Shown here: positions 40,262 to 48,782 of the stretch, piece after piece | Position numbering within the stretch: position 1 is the first letter of the stretch | Layout of the letters: the number at the start of each line of letters is the position of its first letter | From: Streptomyces cyaneofuscatus | GTDB lineage: Bacteria; Actinomycetota; Actinomycetes; Streptomycetales; Streptomycetaceae | Length of the DNA stretch: 64,000 nt | Direction: 5' to 3' | NCBI RefSeq assembly: GCF_000718135.1 | Contig: NZ_JOEM01000022.1 | Coordinates: forward strand, 103,940-167,939 | The notes under the pieces: model-generated | What the model saw: only the letters and a program-made list of their open reading frames with translations | The model's database searches: none | Told to the model about the DNA's origin: nothing | Program-made: the position numbers and the translations under genes

Positions 40262-41059
40262 TCACACCGTGATGACCTGGACGCCCGCCTCGCCGAACCG
40301 GTCCTTCGCCTCCGCCGTGATGTGCCCGTCGGTGACCAGCACGTCGACCAGGCCGAGGTCGCAGACCCGGGCGAAGGCCCGTTTGCCGATCTTCGAGGAG
40401 TCGGCGGCGACCACCACCCGCTGCGCCCGCTCGGCCAGGAGCCGGTTGACGCTGGCCTCGCCCTCGTGGTGGACGTAGGCGCCGCGTTCGATGTCGATGG
40501 CGTTCACCCCGAGGACGGCGACGTCGAGCGTGATCTCGTTCATCACGCCGACGGCCAGCGGGCCGGTCAGTTCGTACGACTGCGGCCGGGCCACGCCGCC
40601 GGTGACGACCATCTTGATCTGCGGCCGGATCGCCAGCTCGCTCGCGATGTTCAGGGCGTTGGTCACGACGGTGAGCGTCGGCTGCCCGCCCGCCACCGTG
40701 GTCTCGCCGACGATGTCGGGGCGGACGGCGAGCGCGCGGGCCACCTCGGTCACCGTCGTACCGCCGGTCAGGCCGACCACCTCCCCGACGGCGACCAGGC
40801 CGGAGACCGCGCGGCCGATGGCCTGCTTCTCGGGGGCGTGGCGGCCGGTCTTGTAGCGGAGCGCCAGCTCGTACGAGACGCCGTGCGCGACCGCTCCGCC
40901 CCGGGTGCGGGTGAGCAGGTGCTGTTCGGCGAGCTGGTCCAGGTCGCGGCGGATGGTCGCGGCCGACACGGCGAGCTCGGCCGCCGCCTCCTCGACCTCC
41001 ACCCTGCCGTGCTTGCCGACCAGTTCCAGCAGCGCGTCCCACCGGGCGTCCCTCGCCAC
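40262..41059 (-). CDS. DeoR/GlpR-family transcriptional repressor
   Basis: A 265-residue regulator. The N-terminal helix-turn-helix (WDALLELVGKHGRVEVEEAAAELAVSAATIRRDLDQL, about 6-43) is followed by the sugar-phosphate-sensing DeoR C-terminal domain, with VGLTGGTTVTEVARAL, TNALNIASELA and VVVAADSSKIGKRAFARV. It likely represses sugar or polyol catabolism genes and is released by a phosphorylated sugar. GTG 41059 has AAGGAG seven bases upstream. No sugar transporter or kinase is adjacent, and a DedA gene is divergent, so its target is unknown. Confidence 0.9.
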   Translation of the reverse strand: MARDARWDALLELVGKHGRVEVEEAAAELAVSAATIRRDLDQLAEQHLLTRTRGGAVAHGVSYELALRYKTGRHAPEKQAIGRAVSGLVAVGEVVGLTGGTTVTEVARALAVRPDIVGETTVAGGQPTLTVVTNALNIASELAIRPQIKMVVTGGVARPQSYELTGPLAVGVMNEITLDVAVLGVNAIDIERGAYVHHEGEASVNRLLAERAQRVVVAADSSKIGKRAFARVCDLGLVDVLVTDGHITAEAKDRFGEAGVQVITV

Positions 41060-41288
41060 GTGCGTCTCCTTCACCGTCCGCTTCCGGGCTCCGCGCTTCC
41101 CGGGAACGCGGTCGCCGGTGGCCGGACCGCCGCAAGCCTCGCACAGGACCCCGGCGCCCACCCAGTTCCGGGCCCGGCCTCGGGCCGCACCCGGTCGACG
41201 GTGCCGGAACGGGCGTGAGGGAGGATGGGTGGCAGGAGGCGGCCGACGCCCCTCCGCGCACCCGACACCCCCACGCCGGAGAGCCTTC

Positions 41289-41945
41289 ATGCACCTCGCC
41301 CTGTCAGTCGCCGCCGAGGAGCCGAAGGGCGGTATCGCGGGCTGGGCCACCGGACTGGTCGAGACGTTCGGCGGGCCGGGCGCCGGCCTGGCCATCGCCC
41401 TGGAGAACCTGTTCCCGCCGCTGCCGAGCGAGATCATCCTCCCGCTGACCGGGTTCGCCGCGTCGCAGGGCGTGCTCAGCCTGGCCTCCGCGCTGTTCTG
41501 GACGACGCTCGGCTCGGTCGTCGGCGCGCTGGCGCTGTACGGGCTCGGCGCCGTGTTCGGGCGGGAGCGGATGCACGCCCTCTGGGCCAAGCTGCCGCTG
41601 GTCAAGCCCTCGGACCTGGTGCGTACGGAGGAGTGGTTCGCGCGGCACGGCACCAAGGCGGTCCTGCTGGGCCGCATGGTGCCGGTCTTCCGGAGCCTGA
41701 TCTCGGTGCCCGCGGGTGTGGAGCGCATGCCGCTGCCGGTGTTCGTCGGGCTGACGACGGCGGGCAGCCTGGTGTGGAACACCGTGCTGGTGCTGGCGGG
41801 TTACTGGCTCGGCGACAGCTGGGACGTGGTCGGGACGTACGTCGGGCTCATGTCCAAGGTCGTGCTCGGGCTGGCCGTGCTGGCGGTGACCTGGTGGGTC
41901 GTGAGGCGGGTCCGGGGCCAGAAGGACTCCCGGCGCGGCGAGTGA
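41289..41945 (+). CDS. DedA-family membrane protein
   Basis: A 218-residue polytopic protein with the DedA signatures ENLFPPLPSEIILPLTGFAASQG, EEWFARHGTKAVLLGRMVPVFRSLISVPAGVERMP and GSLVWNTVLVLAGYWLGD. Some family members act as undecaprenyl-phosphate or phospholipid flippases and support envelope homeostasis. ATG 41289 has CGGAGAG seven bases upstream. Longer frames reading from 40905 are antisense to the DeoR gene. It is monocistronic and divergent from the DeoR regulator. Confidence 0.9.
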   Translation: MHLALSVAAEEPKGGIAGWATGLVETFGGPGAGLAIALENLFPPLPSEIILPLTGFAASQGVLSLASALFWTTLGSVVGALALYGLGAVFGRERMHALWAKLPLVKPSDLVRTEEWFARHGTKAVLLGRMVPVFRSLISVPAGVERMPLPVFVGLTTAGSLVWNTVLVLAGYWLGDSWDVVGTYVGLMSKVVLGLAVLAVTWWVVRRVRGQKDSRRGE

Positions 41946-42135
41946 GGGGCGGCTGCGGCCCCGGCCCCGGCCCGTACGGAATCCCCCTCCGGCACCGCCC
42001 GGCTCCGGACACCCTCGGGCAGCGCCCGTTCCCGGAGCCCTTCCGGCACCGCCCGCCCCTGGACAGCGCTGGGCGCCCCCGGGCGCCGTGGCGCCGGGAG
42101 TGCCGCCCGGCGGTGTCCGGGACGTGGCCGCCCGC

Positions 42136-42678
42136 TCAGGACTCCTCGAAGTAGGCGTCCAGGACGGCGTCCAGCTCGGCCGGCCACTCCTTGAGCTGCG
42201 CCCGGCTCGCCGCCTCGACCTCGGCGTTGAACCAGCGCCGGCTCGACAGGTGCACGGTCACGGTGAACCGGCGGCCGAAGCGGGCCGGGTTCATCTCCAC
42301 CGCGCCGATCTCGGACCAGTCGAAGTCGGCCTCCTGGTCGTCCAGCGTGAACCGGATGCCTTCCCGGGCCACCCGAATCGAGCCGCGCCGGTCGCTGATC
42401 TCGAAGACCGGACCGTCCTCGGCCCCTTCCGCTTCGCCTTCCGCGCCGGCCACGGCATCGGCCACCGCGTCGGCCTCGGCATCGGTAGCCTCCGCAGCCG
42501 TTTCGGGCGCTTCGTCGAGCTCCGGAGCGGTCTCCGGGTCCGTCTCCGGTGCGGCCTCCGATTCCGGTTCGGTCTTCCGGGTCGCGACAGGTGCCGCCAG
42601 GCCGGGGAGAGGGATGAACGCCGGGTCGGTGCCTGCGGCGAACTCGGGCTTCTTGTTCGAATCTATGCTCTGCTCCAC
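42136..42678 (-). CDS. Acidic uncharacterised protein with PH-like C-terminal domain
   Basis: A 180-residue protein. The N-terminal 95 residues are low-complexity and very rich in Ala, Glu, Thr and Pro. The C-terminal part (about 98-180) looks like a small beta domain followed by a helix (FEISDRRGSIRVAREGIRFTLDDQEADFDWSEIGAVEMN), a pattern like PH/GRAM-type folds. There is no signal peptide or membrane segment. GTG 42678 lies seven bases downstream of a good promoter, so the transcript may be leaderless. The frame extends upstream through the promoter. Function unknown. Confidence 0.65.
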   Translation of the reverse strand: MEQSIDSNKKPEFAAGTDPAFIPLPGLAAPVATRKTEPESEAAPETDPETAPELDEAPETAAEATDAEADAVADAVAGAEGEAEGAEDGPVFEISDRRGSIRVAREGIRFTLDDQEADFDWSEIGAVEMNPARFGRRFTVTVHLSSRRWFNAEVEAASRAQLKEWPAELDAVLDAYFEES

Positions 42679-42685
42679 GGCGGGC

Positions 42686-42714
42686 AGTATGGTCGACGAA
42701 CCTGTACGTGACCA
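42686..42714 (-). promoter_or_regulatory. Promoter giving a probable leaderless mRNA
   Basis: On the minus strand TGGTCA (42714-42709), a 17-base spacer and CATACT (42691-42686) form a standard -35/-10 pair. The GTG of the acidic protein begins seven bases after the -10, where transcription should start. No ribosome site precedes that GTG, which agrees with leaderless translation, common in Streptomyces. Confidence 0.55.
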
Positions 42715-42745
42715 GTCGGCGCCGTCGCGGCGCACGGCCGGACCG

Positions 42746-43813
42746 TCAGAGGACTCCCCGGCGCCACTCCCGTACGAGCAGATAGCCGAGGTAGGCGCCG
42801 CCGATCGCCATGGTGTAGATCCCGACCGGCAGGTCCTCGAAGAGCGGCAGTTGCTGGGCGCAGAGGTCGGCGGCCACCAGCAGCAGGCCGCCGGTGAGGC
42901 CCGAGAGCAGCAGGTGGGGGCCGGAGCCGCGGCTGAGGCGCTTGGCGATCTGCGGGGCCGTCAGGGCGATGAAGGCGATGGGTCCCGAGACGCTGACGGC
43001 GGCCGCCGAGAGGGCGATGGCGAGGACCACGGCGAGAGTCTTGGCCTTCCTCGGCTCGGCGCCGAGCCCTTCGGCGATGTCGTCGCCCATCTCGCCGATG
43101 TCGAGCCGCCGCGAGATCAGCGCGGTCAGCGGGGCGGCGGCGAGCAAGACCAGCCAGATGGTGGTGGCGTCGGTCCAGGAGCGGGCGGTGAGGCTGCCGT
43201 TGACGTAGGCGGTGAGAACGGAGGCCTTGTCGCGTTCCAGGGCGTAGACGACGTACTGGGTGACGGCTGCGCCCATGGCGGCGACCCCGATACCGGCGAT
43301 GACGAGCCGGGCGGGGTTGCGGAAGCCGGTGCCGGTGGAGACGTACACGAGGGCCATCGCGAGGACCGCGCCGAGGAGCGCGCCGACGGCGACCGGGACG
43401 GTGTCGGGGAACATCAGCGCGCACATCGCGGCGCCCGCGCCCGCCCCGGCGGAGAGGCCGATGACGTCGGGGCTGCCGAGCGGGTTGCGGGTGACGGACT
43501 GGAAGAGCGCGCCGGAGAGGCCGAGCGCGGCGCCGACCCCGATGGCGACGGTGAGGCGGGGGCCGCGCAGCCGGTTGAAGACGAAGCGGTCCTTGCCCTC
43601 GGCGTCCCCGAGGAGCGCTGCGGGCAGGTCGGCGAGGTCGAGGCCGAGCCGCCCCCAGGTGAGCGTGGCCACGGCGGCGGTGAGGAGGAGGACGAAGAGC
43701 CCGGCGCCCGCGAGGACGGAGGCGCGGCGCATCGGTATCGCCACGGTGCGGCCGACGACCAGGTAGCCGCGGGGGGCCTTGACGGGCGCGCGGAGGGGTT
43801 CGGTGACGGTCAT
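42746..43813 (-). CDS. Ferric-siderophore ABC permease (FecCD family), second subunit
   Basis: A 355-residue membrane protein with about nine to ten helices. Family signatures are LRGPRLTVAIGVGAALGLSGALFQSVTRNPLGSPDVIGLSAGAG and the coupling motif GPIAFIALTAPQIAKRLS. It pairs with the preceding permease to form the channel for iron-siderophores. The ATG at 43813 overlaps the upstream stop (ATGA). No ATPase gene follows, so a shared or distant one must energise the transporter. It is the last gene behind the iron box. The first 40 residues are a cytosolic extension. Confidence 0.9.
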   Translation of the reverse strand: MTVTEPLRAPVKAPRGYLVVGRTVAIPMRRASVLAGAGLFVLLLTAAVATLTWGRLGLDLADLPAALLGDAEGKDRFVFNRLRGPRLTVAIGVGAALGLSGALFQSVTRNPLGSPDVIGLSAGAGAGAAMCALMFPDTVPVAVGALLGAVLAMALVYVSTGTGFRNPARLVIAGIGVAAMGAAVTQYVVYALERDKASVLTAYVNGSLTARSWTDATTIWLVLLAAAPLTALISRRLDIGEMGDDIAEGLGAEPRKAKTLAVVLAIALSAAAVSVSGPIAFIALTAPQIAKRLSRGSGPHLLLSGLTGGLLLVAADLCAQQLPLFEDLPVGIYTMAIGGAYLGYLLVREWRRGVL

Positions 43814-44847
43814 GTGGTGCCCCGCATCCTGCGTACGGCGATGAGCAGCGCGGGTGCGCCGATGAAGGCGGTGACGACGCCGACCATGAGTTCGGTGGGC
43901 CGCATGACGGTCCGGCCCACCACGTCCGCGAGGAGCAGCAGGCTCGGCCCCAGCAGCGCGGAGAAGAGGAGCTGGACCCGGAAGTCGACGCCGACCAGGG
44001 CCCGTACGACGTGGGGCACGGCCAGTCCGACGAAGGCGATCGGGCCGACGGCAGCGGTCGCGGCGGCGCTGAGCAGGGTGGCGGCGAGCAGCCCGCCGCC
44101 TCGCGTGCGGGCCGGGTTCGAGCCGAGGGCGACGGCGGTCGCGTCGCCGAGGGCCAGGGCGTTGAGGCCGGGGCCGAGGGCCAGGGCGAGGAGGAAGCCG
44201 ACGGCGGCGAAGGGCAGGACGGACCAGAACACGTCGAAGTCCCGGCCGCCGAGGGCCCCGACGACCCAGTAGCGGTAGCTGTCGAAAACCTGCGGCTTGC
44301 TGAGGGTCACCGCCTGGATGAACGCCATCAGTACGGCGGTTAGCACGGCCCCGGCGAGCACCAGGCGCACCACGCTCGTGCCCGTACCGGCGGAGCCGAT
44401 GACATGGACGAGCACCCCGGCGACCAGCGCTCCGGGCAGCGCCCACCACATGGTGTCGGTGGCTCCGGAGGCACCGAACCAGGCGGTCGCGGCGACGATG
44501 CTCGCGGAGGCGCCGGCGTTGATGCCGAGGAGGCCCGGTTCGGCCAGCGGGTTGCGCGAGACGCCCTGCATGAGGGTGCCCGCGACCGCGAGGCAGAGTC
44601 CGGCGAGGACGCCGAGGGCGGTGCGCGGGTAGCGGCTCTCGATGATGGCGGTGACGTTGTCGTCGGCGGTACCGCCGAGGACGCCGAGGACATCGCCGAA
44701 CGAGGTGGAGCGGCTGCCGAACATGACGCTCGCGCAGAGCGCGATGGCCAGCGCGGCGACCGCCGCGAGCAGGAGGAACGCCGTCCGGGCGGCGCCGGTA
44801 CGCGAGGTACCGGCGCCGCTCGGCGGTGCGACCGTGGTGGTTGCCAT
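43810..44847 (-). CDS. Ferric-siderophore ABC permease (FecCD family), first subunit
   Basis: A 345-residue polytopic permease with RYPRTALGVLAGLCLAVAGTLMQGVSRNPLAEPGLLGINAGAS and the coupling motif GPIAFVGLAVPHVVRALVG. It forms a heterodimer with the next permease. It lies 50 bases after the binding-protein gene and overlaps the second permease by four bases. The N-terminus (about 1-20) is a Thr/Gly-rich cytosolic stretch. Expression should follow the iron box upstream of the binding-protein gene. The siderophore type cannot be read from sequence. Confidence 0.9.
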   Translation of the reverse strand: MATTTVAPPSGAGTSRTGAARTAFLLLAAVAALAIALCASVMFGSRSTSFGDVLGVLGGTADDNVTAIIESRYPRTALGVLAGLCLAVAGTLMQGVSRNPLAEPGLLGINAGASASIVAATAWFGASGATDTMWWALPGALVAGVLVHVIGSAGTGTSVVRLVLAGAVLTAVLMAFIQAVTLSKPQVFDSYRYWVVGALGGRDFDVFWSVLPFAAVGFLLALALGPGLNALALGDATAVALGSNPARTRGGGLLAATLLSAAATAAVGPIAFVGLAVPHVVRALVGVDFRVQLLFSALLGPSLLLLADVVGRTVMRPTELMVGVVTAFIGAPALLIAVRRMRGTT

Positions 44848-44897
44848 GGGAGTGAAGTGTGCCTGGTGGCCTCGGCGGTTCGGATACCCGGCGGGGG

Positions 44898-45947
44898 TTA
44901 CTTGCCGGCCTTCTTGACGGCCTCGTCGATGATCGGCAGGTAGCGCTCGATCGTCCACGGCACGGTCAGCGGGTTGATGATCGAGGAGGCGGTGACGAAG
45001 GAGTTGTCGTTGCTCGCGACGACGGCGCCCTTCTTGATCGCGGGGATCGCGCCGTACAGCTTCTGACCCTCGATCTCCTTGCGGTTCTTCGCGTCCGTGT
45101 AGAACGTGAAGACCACGTCGCTGTCCTTCAGCTTCTCGGCGTTCTCCAGGCCGATGAGGGCCGAGTCGGTGCCGGGGGTCTCCTTGAAGCCGTTGACGAC
45201 CGGGTCGACCTTCAGGCCGAGCGAGGAGACCATCTTGACGCGCTGCTCCTCGGGCTTGAAGACGCCGAGGGTGCCGGGGCCGGAGTTGTAGATGTAGGAG
45301 AAGGTGACGTCCTTGTAGTTCGGCCGGGTGGCCGCGGCGTCGGCGAGCTGCTTCTCGATCTTCGTCTTGAGGCCGTCGGTGTCCTCGGTCCGGCCGAGCG
45401 CCTTGCCGATGATGTCGATCTGCTGGTCCCAGTCGGTGCTCCACGCCTGGTCCGGGTAGGCGACCGTGGGGGCGATGTCCTTGAGGACGTCGTACTGCTT
45501 CTGCGTGATGCCCGACCAGGGGGCGAGGATGACGTCCGGCTCCAGCTCGGTGATGGCCTCGAAGTCGATCTCCTCGCCGCCCGCGAACTGCTTGGGCAGC
45601 TTGTCGCCGGACTTCTTCACGGCCTCGTTGATCCACGGGAGGTAGCCGGACTTGTCGCTGCCCCACGGGTAGCTCTCGATGCCGACCGGGGTCTGGCCGA
45701 GGGCTATCGCGGTCTCGGCGGAACCCTGGCCGAGGGTGACGATGCGCTCGGGCTTCTCGTCGATCTTCGCGGTGCCGAGCGAGCTCTTGATCGAGACGGG
45801 GAAGGCGCCGCCGCTCTTCCCCGCGTCCTTGGCCGAGTCCTTGCCGCTGTCACCGTCCGAGGAGCAGCCGGCCAGGACGACGGCGAGGGCGACGGCGGTG
45901 GCCGAAGCGGCAAGGGTGTGACGACGCACGCGGGTGAAGCCGAGCAT
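44898..45947 (-). CDS. Iron-siderophore binding lipoprotein
   Basis: A 349-residue type III periplasmic-binding protein. A basic N-terminus and hydrophobic helix end in lipobox LAGC (Cys28). The mature part has ERIVTLGQGSAETAIALGQTPVG, the ELEPDVILAPWSGIT segment and a long connecting helix. It captures a ferric siderophore outside the membrane and delivers it to the two downstream permeases. It is the first gene of the operon, and an IdeR/DmdR-type iron box lies 35-53 bases upstream of its ATG, so it should be induced by iron starvation. Confidence 0.92.
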   Translation of the reverse strand: MLGFTRVRRHTLAASATAVALAVVLAGCSSDGDSGKDSAKDAGKSGGAFPVSIKSSLGTAKIDEKPERIVTLGQGSAETAIALGQTPVGIESYPWGSDKSGYLPWINEAVKKSGDKLPKQFAGGEEIDFEAITELEPDVILAPWSGITQKQYDVLKDIAPTVAYPDQAWSTDWDQQIDIIGKALGRTEDTDGLKTKIEKQLADAAATRPNYKDVTFSYIYNSGPGTLGVFKPEEQRVKMVSSLGLKVDPVVNGFKETPGTDSALIGLENAEKLKDSDVVFTFYTDAKNRKEIEGQKLYGAIPAIKKGAVVASNDNSFVTASSIINPLTVPWTIERYLPIIDEAVKKAGK

Positions 45948-45981
45948 GGGTGTTCCTCATGGTTGGACGAGCGAGTGAGAG

Positions 45982-46000
45982 TTAGGCAAGCCTAAGCTAA
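45982..46000. promoter_or_regulatory. Iron box (DmdR1/IdeR operator)
   Basis: TTAGGCAAGCCTAAGCTAA is a 19-base match to the actinobacterial iron box (consensus TTAGGTTAGGCTNACCTAA), with intact TTAG and CTAA ends. It stands 35 bases upstream of the siderophore-binding lipoprotein gene. Iron-loaded DmdR1/IdeR bound there would repress the uptake operon when iron is plentiful. Confidence 0.85.
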
Positions 46001-46176
46001 ACGTACAGGTGCTCCCGATGGCGCCCTCCCGCACCCTCCCCGAACCCTCCCGAAAGGGCGGCACTCACACAGTCGGCACCCTTTCAATCTGCCCGAAGAT
46101 GATTGACCGACAGATGATTTCTGCGTACCGTCGGTCGGGCTGCTGATCCTGCCGAACGCCGTACGGACGGAGATCC

Positions 46177-46824
46177 ATGCCCCCGCTCGACCTGACCGCC
46201 GACGAGGTTCTGACCACCACCCGGGCGGTCCGCAGACGCCTCGATCTGGACCGGCCCGTGGAACGCGCCCTGATCGAGGAGTGCCTGCGGCTCGCCACCC
46301 AGGCCCCCACCGGCCGCAACCGGCAGCGCTGGGACTTCGTCCTGGTGACGGACCCCGCCAAGCGTGCGGCCCTCGCGGACCTGTACCGGCTGGGCTTCAC
46401 GCGACCGCGTCAGCAGGTCGTACGGGACGGGGTGGACCGGGGCGATCCGGAGCGCGGCCGGCGGATCGCGGAGAGCGCCCAGTACCTGTTCGACCATCTG
46501 CACGAGGTGCCGGTGCTGCTGGTGCCGTGCATCCGGGTCCAGGGGCGGCACGAGAACGCCTCGCACGTGGGGCAGGCGAACACCTGGGGCTCCGTCCTCC
46601 CGGCCGTCTGGCAGTTCATGCTGGCCGCCCGCTCCCGGGGGCTCGGCACCGCGTGGACGACCCCGCACCTGCACTACGAGCGAGAGGCGGCCGAGCTGCT
46701 CTCCATCCCGTACGAGACCGTGCTCCAGGCCGCGTTGATCCCGGTGGCGCACACGATCGGTACGGACTTCCGGCCCGGGCCGCGGACGGACGTGGACGAG
46801 ATCGCGCACTGGGACGGCTGGTAG
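46177..46824 (+). CDS. Nitroreductase-family flavoprotein
   Basis: A 215-residue FMN oxidoreductase. The N-terminal TTTRAVRRRLDLDRPVERALIEECLRLATQAPTGRNRQRWDFVLV is typical, with FMN contacts at RAVRR and PTGRN. The C-terminal part has NASHVGQANTWGSVLPAVWQFMLAARSRGLGTAWTT. Such enzymes reduce quinones or nitro compounds with NAD(P)H. It is divergent from the iron-uptake operon and shares the promoter region with the iron box, so it could also respond to iron, although the box lies 177 bases upstream. GGAG four bases before ATG 46177 supports the start. Confidence 0.87.
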   Translation: MPPLDLTADEVLTTTRAVRRRLDLDRPVERALIEECLRLATQAPTGRNRQRWDFVLVTDPAKRAALADLYRLGFTRPRQQVVRDGVDRGDPERGRRIAESAQYLFDHLHEVPVLLVPCIRVQGRHENASHVGQANTWGSVLPAVWQFMLAARSRGLGTAWTTPHLHYEREAAELLSIPYETVLQAALIPVAHTIGTDFRPGPRTDVDEIAHWDGW

Positions 46825-46863
46825 GCGGGCGGGGCGCCGCGAGGGGCTCCCCGCCCGCCCCGT

Positions 46864-46916
46864 CAGCTCAGCCCAGCTCAGCTCAGCTCAGCCCAGCTCA
46901 GCTCAGCTCAGCTCAG
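46864..46916. repeat. AGCTC pentamer array at the SGNH hydrolase stop codon
   Basis: The sequence is built of AGCTC-type pentamers, organised as two exact 20-base units (46871-46890 and 46891-46910) plus flanks. The stop codon of the hydrolase (46908-46910) is in the array, whose upstream end codes for the last residues. It is likely slippage-prone and may vary between strains. Confidence 0.85.
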
Positions 46917-47960
46917 TGGGATCTTCTCCAGCGCCGCGCCGATCCGGTCGGCGAGAACGTACTCGCCCTCGGCCGTGGGGTGGAGGCCGTCGGCGTACAC
47001 CCGTCCTGCTTCCTCGACGGTGACGACCGTGAGCCCGTCCACCAGGTGCAGGGCCCGGTCTCCGAGCCGCTGGAGGACGCGTACCGCTTCGGAGGTCGCC
47101 GCCCGGGTCTCCACCAGCGTCATCCCCGCCTCGTTGACGGCCTGTTCGCGTCCGGGCGCGGCGAGCGAGGTGAGCACCACGACCGGGGTGTCCGGGTGGC
47201 CGTCGCGGACGGTCTCCACGAAGCCGCAGACGGCCGGCCCCCAGGTCCGTGCGGTGAACCCGCCCCGGATGTAGGCGTTGATGCCCAGCTCCAGGGTGAT
47301 CAGGTCCGCCGGCGTGTCCCGGATCGTCCGCGCGAGGGCGGGGTCGAGGTAGGCCTCGCCCGCGAGCCCCAGGTTCCGCAGCCGCCACCCGCGGCCGGCC
47401 GCCACGAGGGCGGGCCAGGCCTCCGAGGGGCCCGCGGCGAACATGCAGTGGACGATGGAGCTCCCGTACACCACCCAGCGGACGCCCGGCCGGTCCACCG
47501 GGAGCGGGGGCGAGCGGTGGCCGCTCAGGGAGACCGACGCGATCCGGGTGGCGTCCAGGTGCGGCAGCCAGACCTCCACCTCCGCCGGGCGCGCACCGCC
47601 GGCGGGGAGCGCGAAGGTGATCCGGTGGCGGCCCGGCCCGCCTGTCCACCGGTGGGCGAGGAGGCCGTCGACCCGGACGTCCAGGGGTGAGCCGCCGGTG
47701 CCGTTATCGACCTCCAGCTCGATGGAGGCGGCGTCGGTACGGAGCGCGAAGCGGACCCCGGCGGTGGTACGGGCCAGCCGCGCCAGGTTGGCCGACAGGG
47801 TGGCGCCGAGCCGCTCCGGGGGCATCCGGAGCGGCAGCAGGCCATCAGTGCCGCCCTCCCCGCTCCAACCGGTGATGCCGTCGAAGGAGAGGTGGGGATC
47901 GTCCGGGGCGAGCCGCTCCACGGAGGGCTGCGGCGGAGCGGGAGTGGCGTCGGTCGACAT
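46908..47960 (-). CDS. SGNH/GDSL-family hydrolase
   Basis: A 350-residue two-domain esterase-type protein. The N-terminal part (about 50-165) is a beta-sandwich, and the C-terminal part is SGNH: nucleophile Ser in VVYGSSIVHC, Gly in NLGLAGEAYLDP, Asn in ITLELGINAYI, and the Asp-His pair in YADGLHPTAEGEYVL. It probably deacetylates or hydrolyses a carbohydrate or lipid ester. No signal peptide is visible. The ATG at 47960 is preferred to an upstream start at 48053, because the extra residues do not resemble the family. The ribosome site is weak. Confidence 0.82.
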   Translation of the reverse strand: MSTDATPAPPQPSVERLAPDDPHLSFDGITGWSGEGGTDGLLPLRMPPERLGATLSANLARLARTTAGVRFALRTDAASIELEVDNGTGGSPLDVRVDGLLAHRWTGGPGRHRITFALPAGGARPAEVEVWLPHLDATRIASVSLSGHRSPPLPVDRPGVRWVVYGSSIVHCMFAAGPSEAWPALVAAGRGWRLRNLGLAGEAYLDPALARTIRDTPADLITLELGINAYIRGGFTARTWGPAVCGFVETVRDGHPDTPVVVLTSLAAPGREQAVNEAGMTLVETRAATSEAVRVLQRLGDRALHLVDGLTVVTVEEAGRVYADGLHPTAEGEYVLADRIGAALEKIPLS

Positions 47961-48175
47961 GCACGCAAACGTATCAGGAGAAATAATCTGCTGGCCAACA
48001 ATCTTGCGTACGCACCGCCCTGCTACCTCGGCCGCGCACCCGGACTCGGCCACCGGTCAGCCCCTCCGGCGCGGCGCTAGGCTGGAGGCGAAAACGGTGG
48101 GCGGAAACGTTCTGGAGCCGGACCATCCCGCGACGCCGGGCGGGGCCCGCCGTCCCGCACCCAGGAGGAACAGCC

Positions 48176-48670
48176 ATGGCCGCCCCACAGCCTGCCCGCC
48201 TCACCTCGCCCAGCCGGGAGCCGGAAGCCGGCGGACGCGACCGGTACTTCGCCAAGCTGGCGCAGGAACGGCCCGACGTCGCCCTCTGCCGGGCGACGAC
48301 GCTGGTGACCCGCGCGCTGGACGAGGAGCTGGCCGGACGGCGGCTCACGATGGCCCAGCAGCTGGTACTGAAGATGCTCAGCGATGTGGGCCCCTGCTCC
48401 CAACAGGAACTCAGCGAGCAGCTGCGGATCGACCGCAGCGTGATGGTGGGGTGCATCGACGGGCTGGAGGACTCCGGTCTCGTACGGCGTGAGCGCCATC
48501 CCCGGGACCGCCGGGCCTACGCGGTGACGCTGACGCCGGACGCCGCGCCGGTGCTGGAGGAGGCGGAGGCCGGGGTACCGCACCTGCTGGACCGGGCCTT
48601 CGGCGCCCTCACGGCGGCCGAGCGCCGGACCCTGACCCGGCTGATGGGCAAGATCCTCGACGTGGGCTGA
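48176..48670 (+). CDS. MarR-family transcriptional regulator
   Basis: A 164-residue winged-helix protein. The DNA-binding core is LTMAQQLVLKMLSDVGPCSQQELSEQLRIDRSVMVGCIDGLEDSGLVRRERHPRDRRAYAVTLT, with the wing DRRAY motif. MarR proteins usually repress neighbouring genes and are released by phenolic or oxidative ligands. An ideal AGGAGG site lies eight bases before ATG 48176. It is divergent from the SGNH hydrolase gene, which could be its target. No ligand-specific residues can be assigned. Confidence 0.9.
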   Translation: MAAPQPARLTSPSREPEAGGRDRYFAKLAQERPDVALCRATTLVTRALDEELAGRRLTMAQQLVLKMLSDVGPCSQQELSEQLRIDRSVMVGCIDGLEDSGLVRRERHPRDRRAYAVTLTPDAAPVLEEAEAGVPHLLDRAFGALTAAERRTLTRLMGKILDVG

Positions 48671-48672
48671 GC

Positions 48673-48688
48673 CTCGGTACGGACCGAG
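48673..48688 (+). terminator. Hairpin after the MarR gene
   Basis: CTCGGT and ACCGAG flank ACGG two bases after the MarR stop codon, giving a six-pair GC-rich stem. There is no U tract, as is usual in Streptomyces. It may act as a terminator. Confidence 0.5.
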
Positions 48689-48782
48689 TCCCGTCCGGGC
48701 CGGGCCCAATCCCCTTGCCGTACGGCTCCGAATCACTGGTAGGAGCCCGTCCGGACTCCCGCCGACGAGGCAGGTGGGACCC

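Noticed and set aside
42746..43424. Arg-rich frame within the second siderophore permease
   Set aside because: Same strand, different frame. The permease frame has all FecCD motifs.
46864..46916. Possible CRISPR-like or direct-repeat array
   Set aside because: Units are 5 and 20 bases without spacers, so it is a simple tandem repeat. No cas gene is present in the window.
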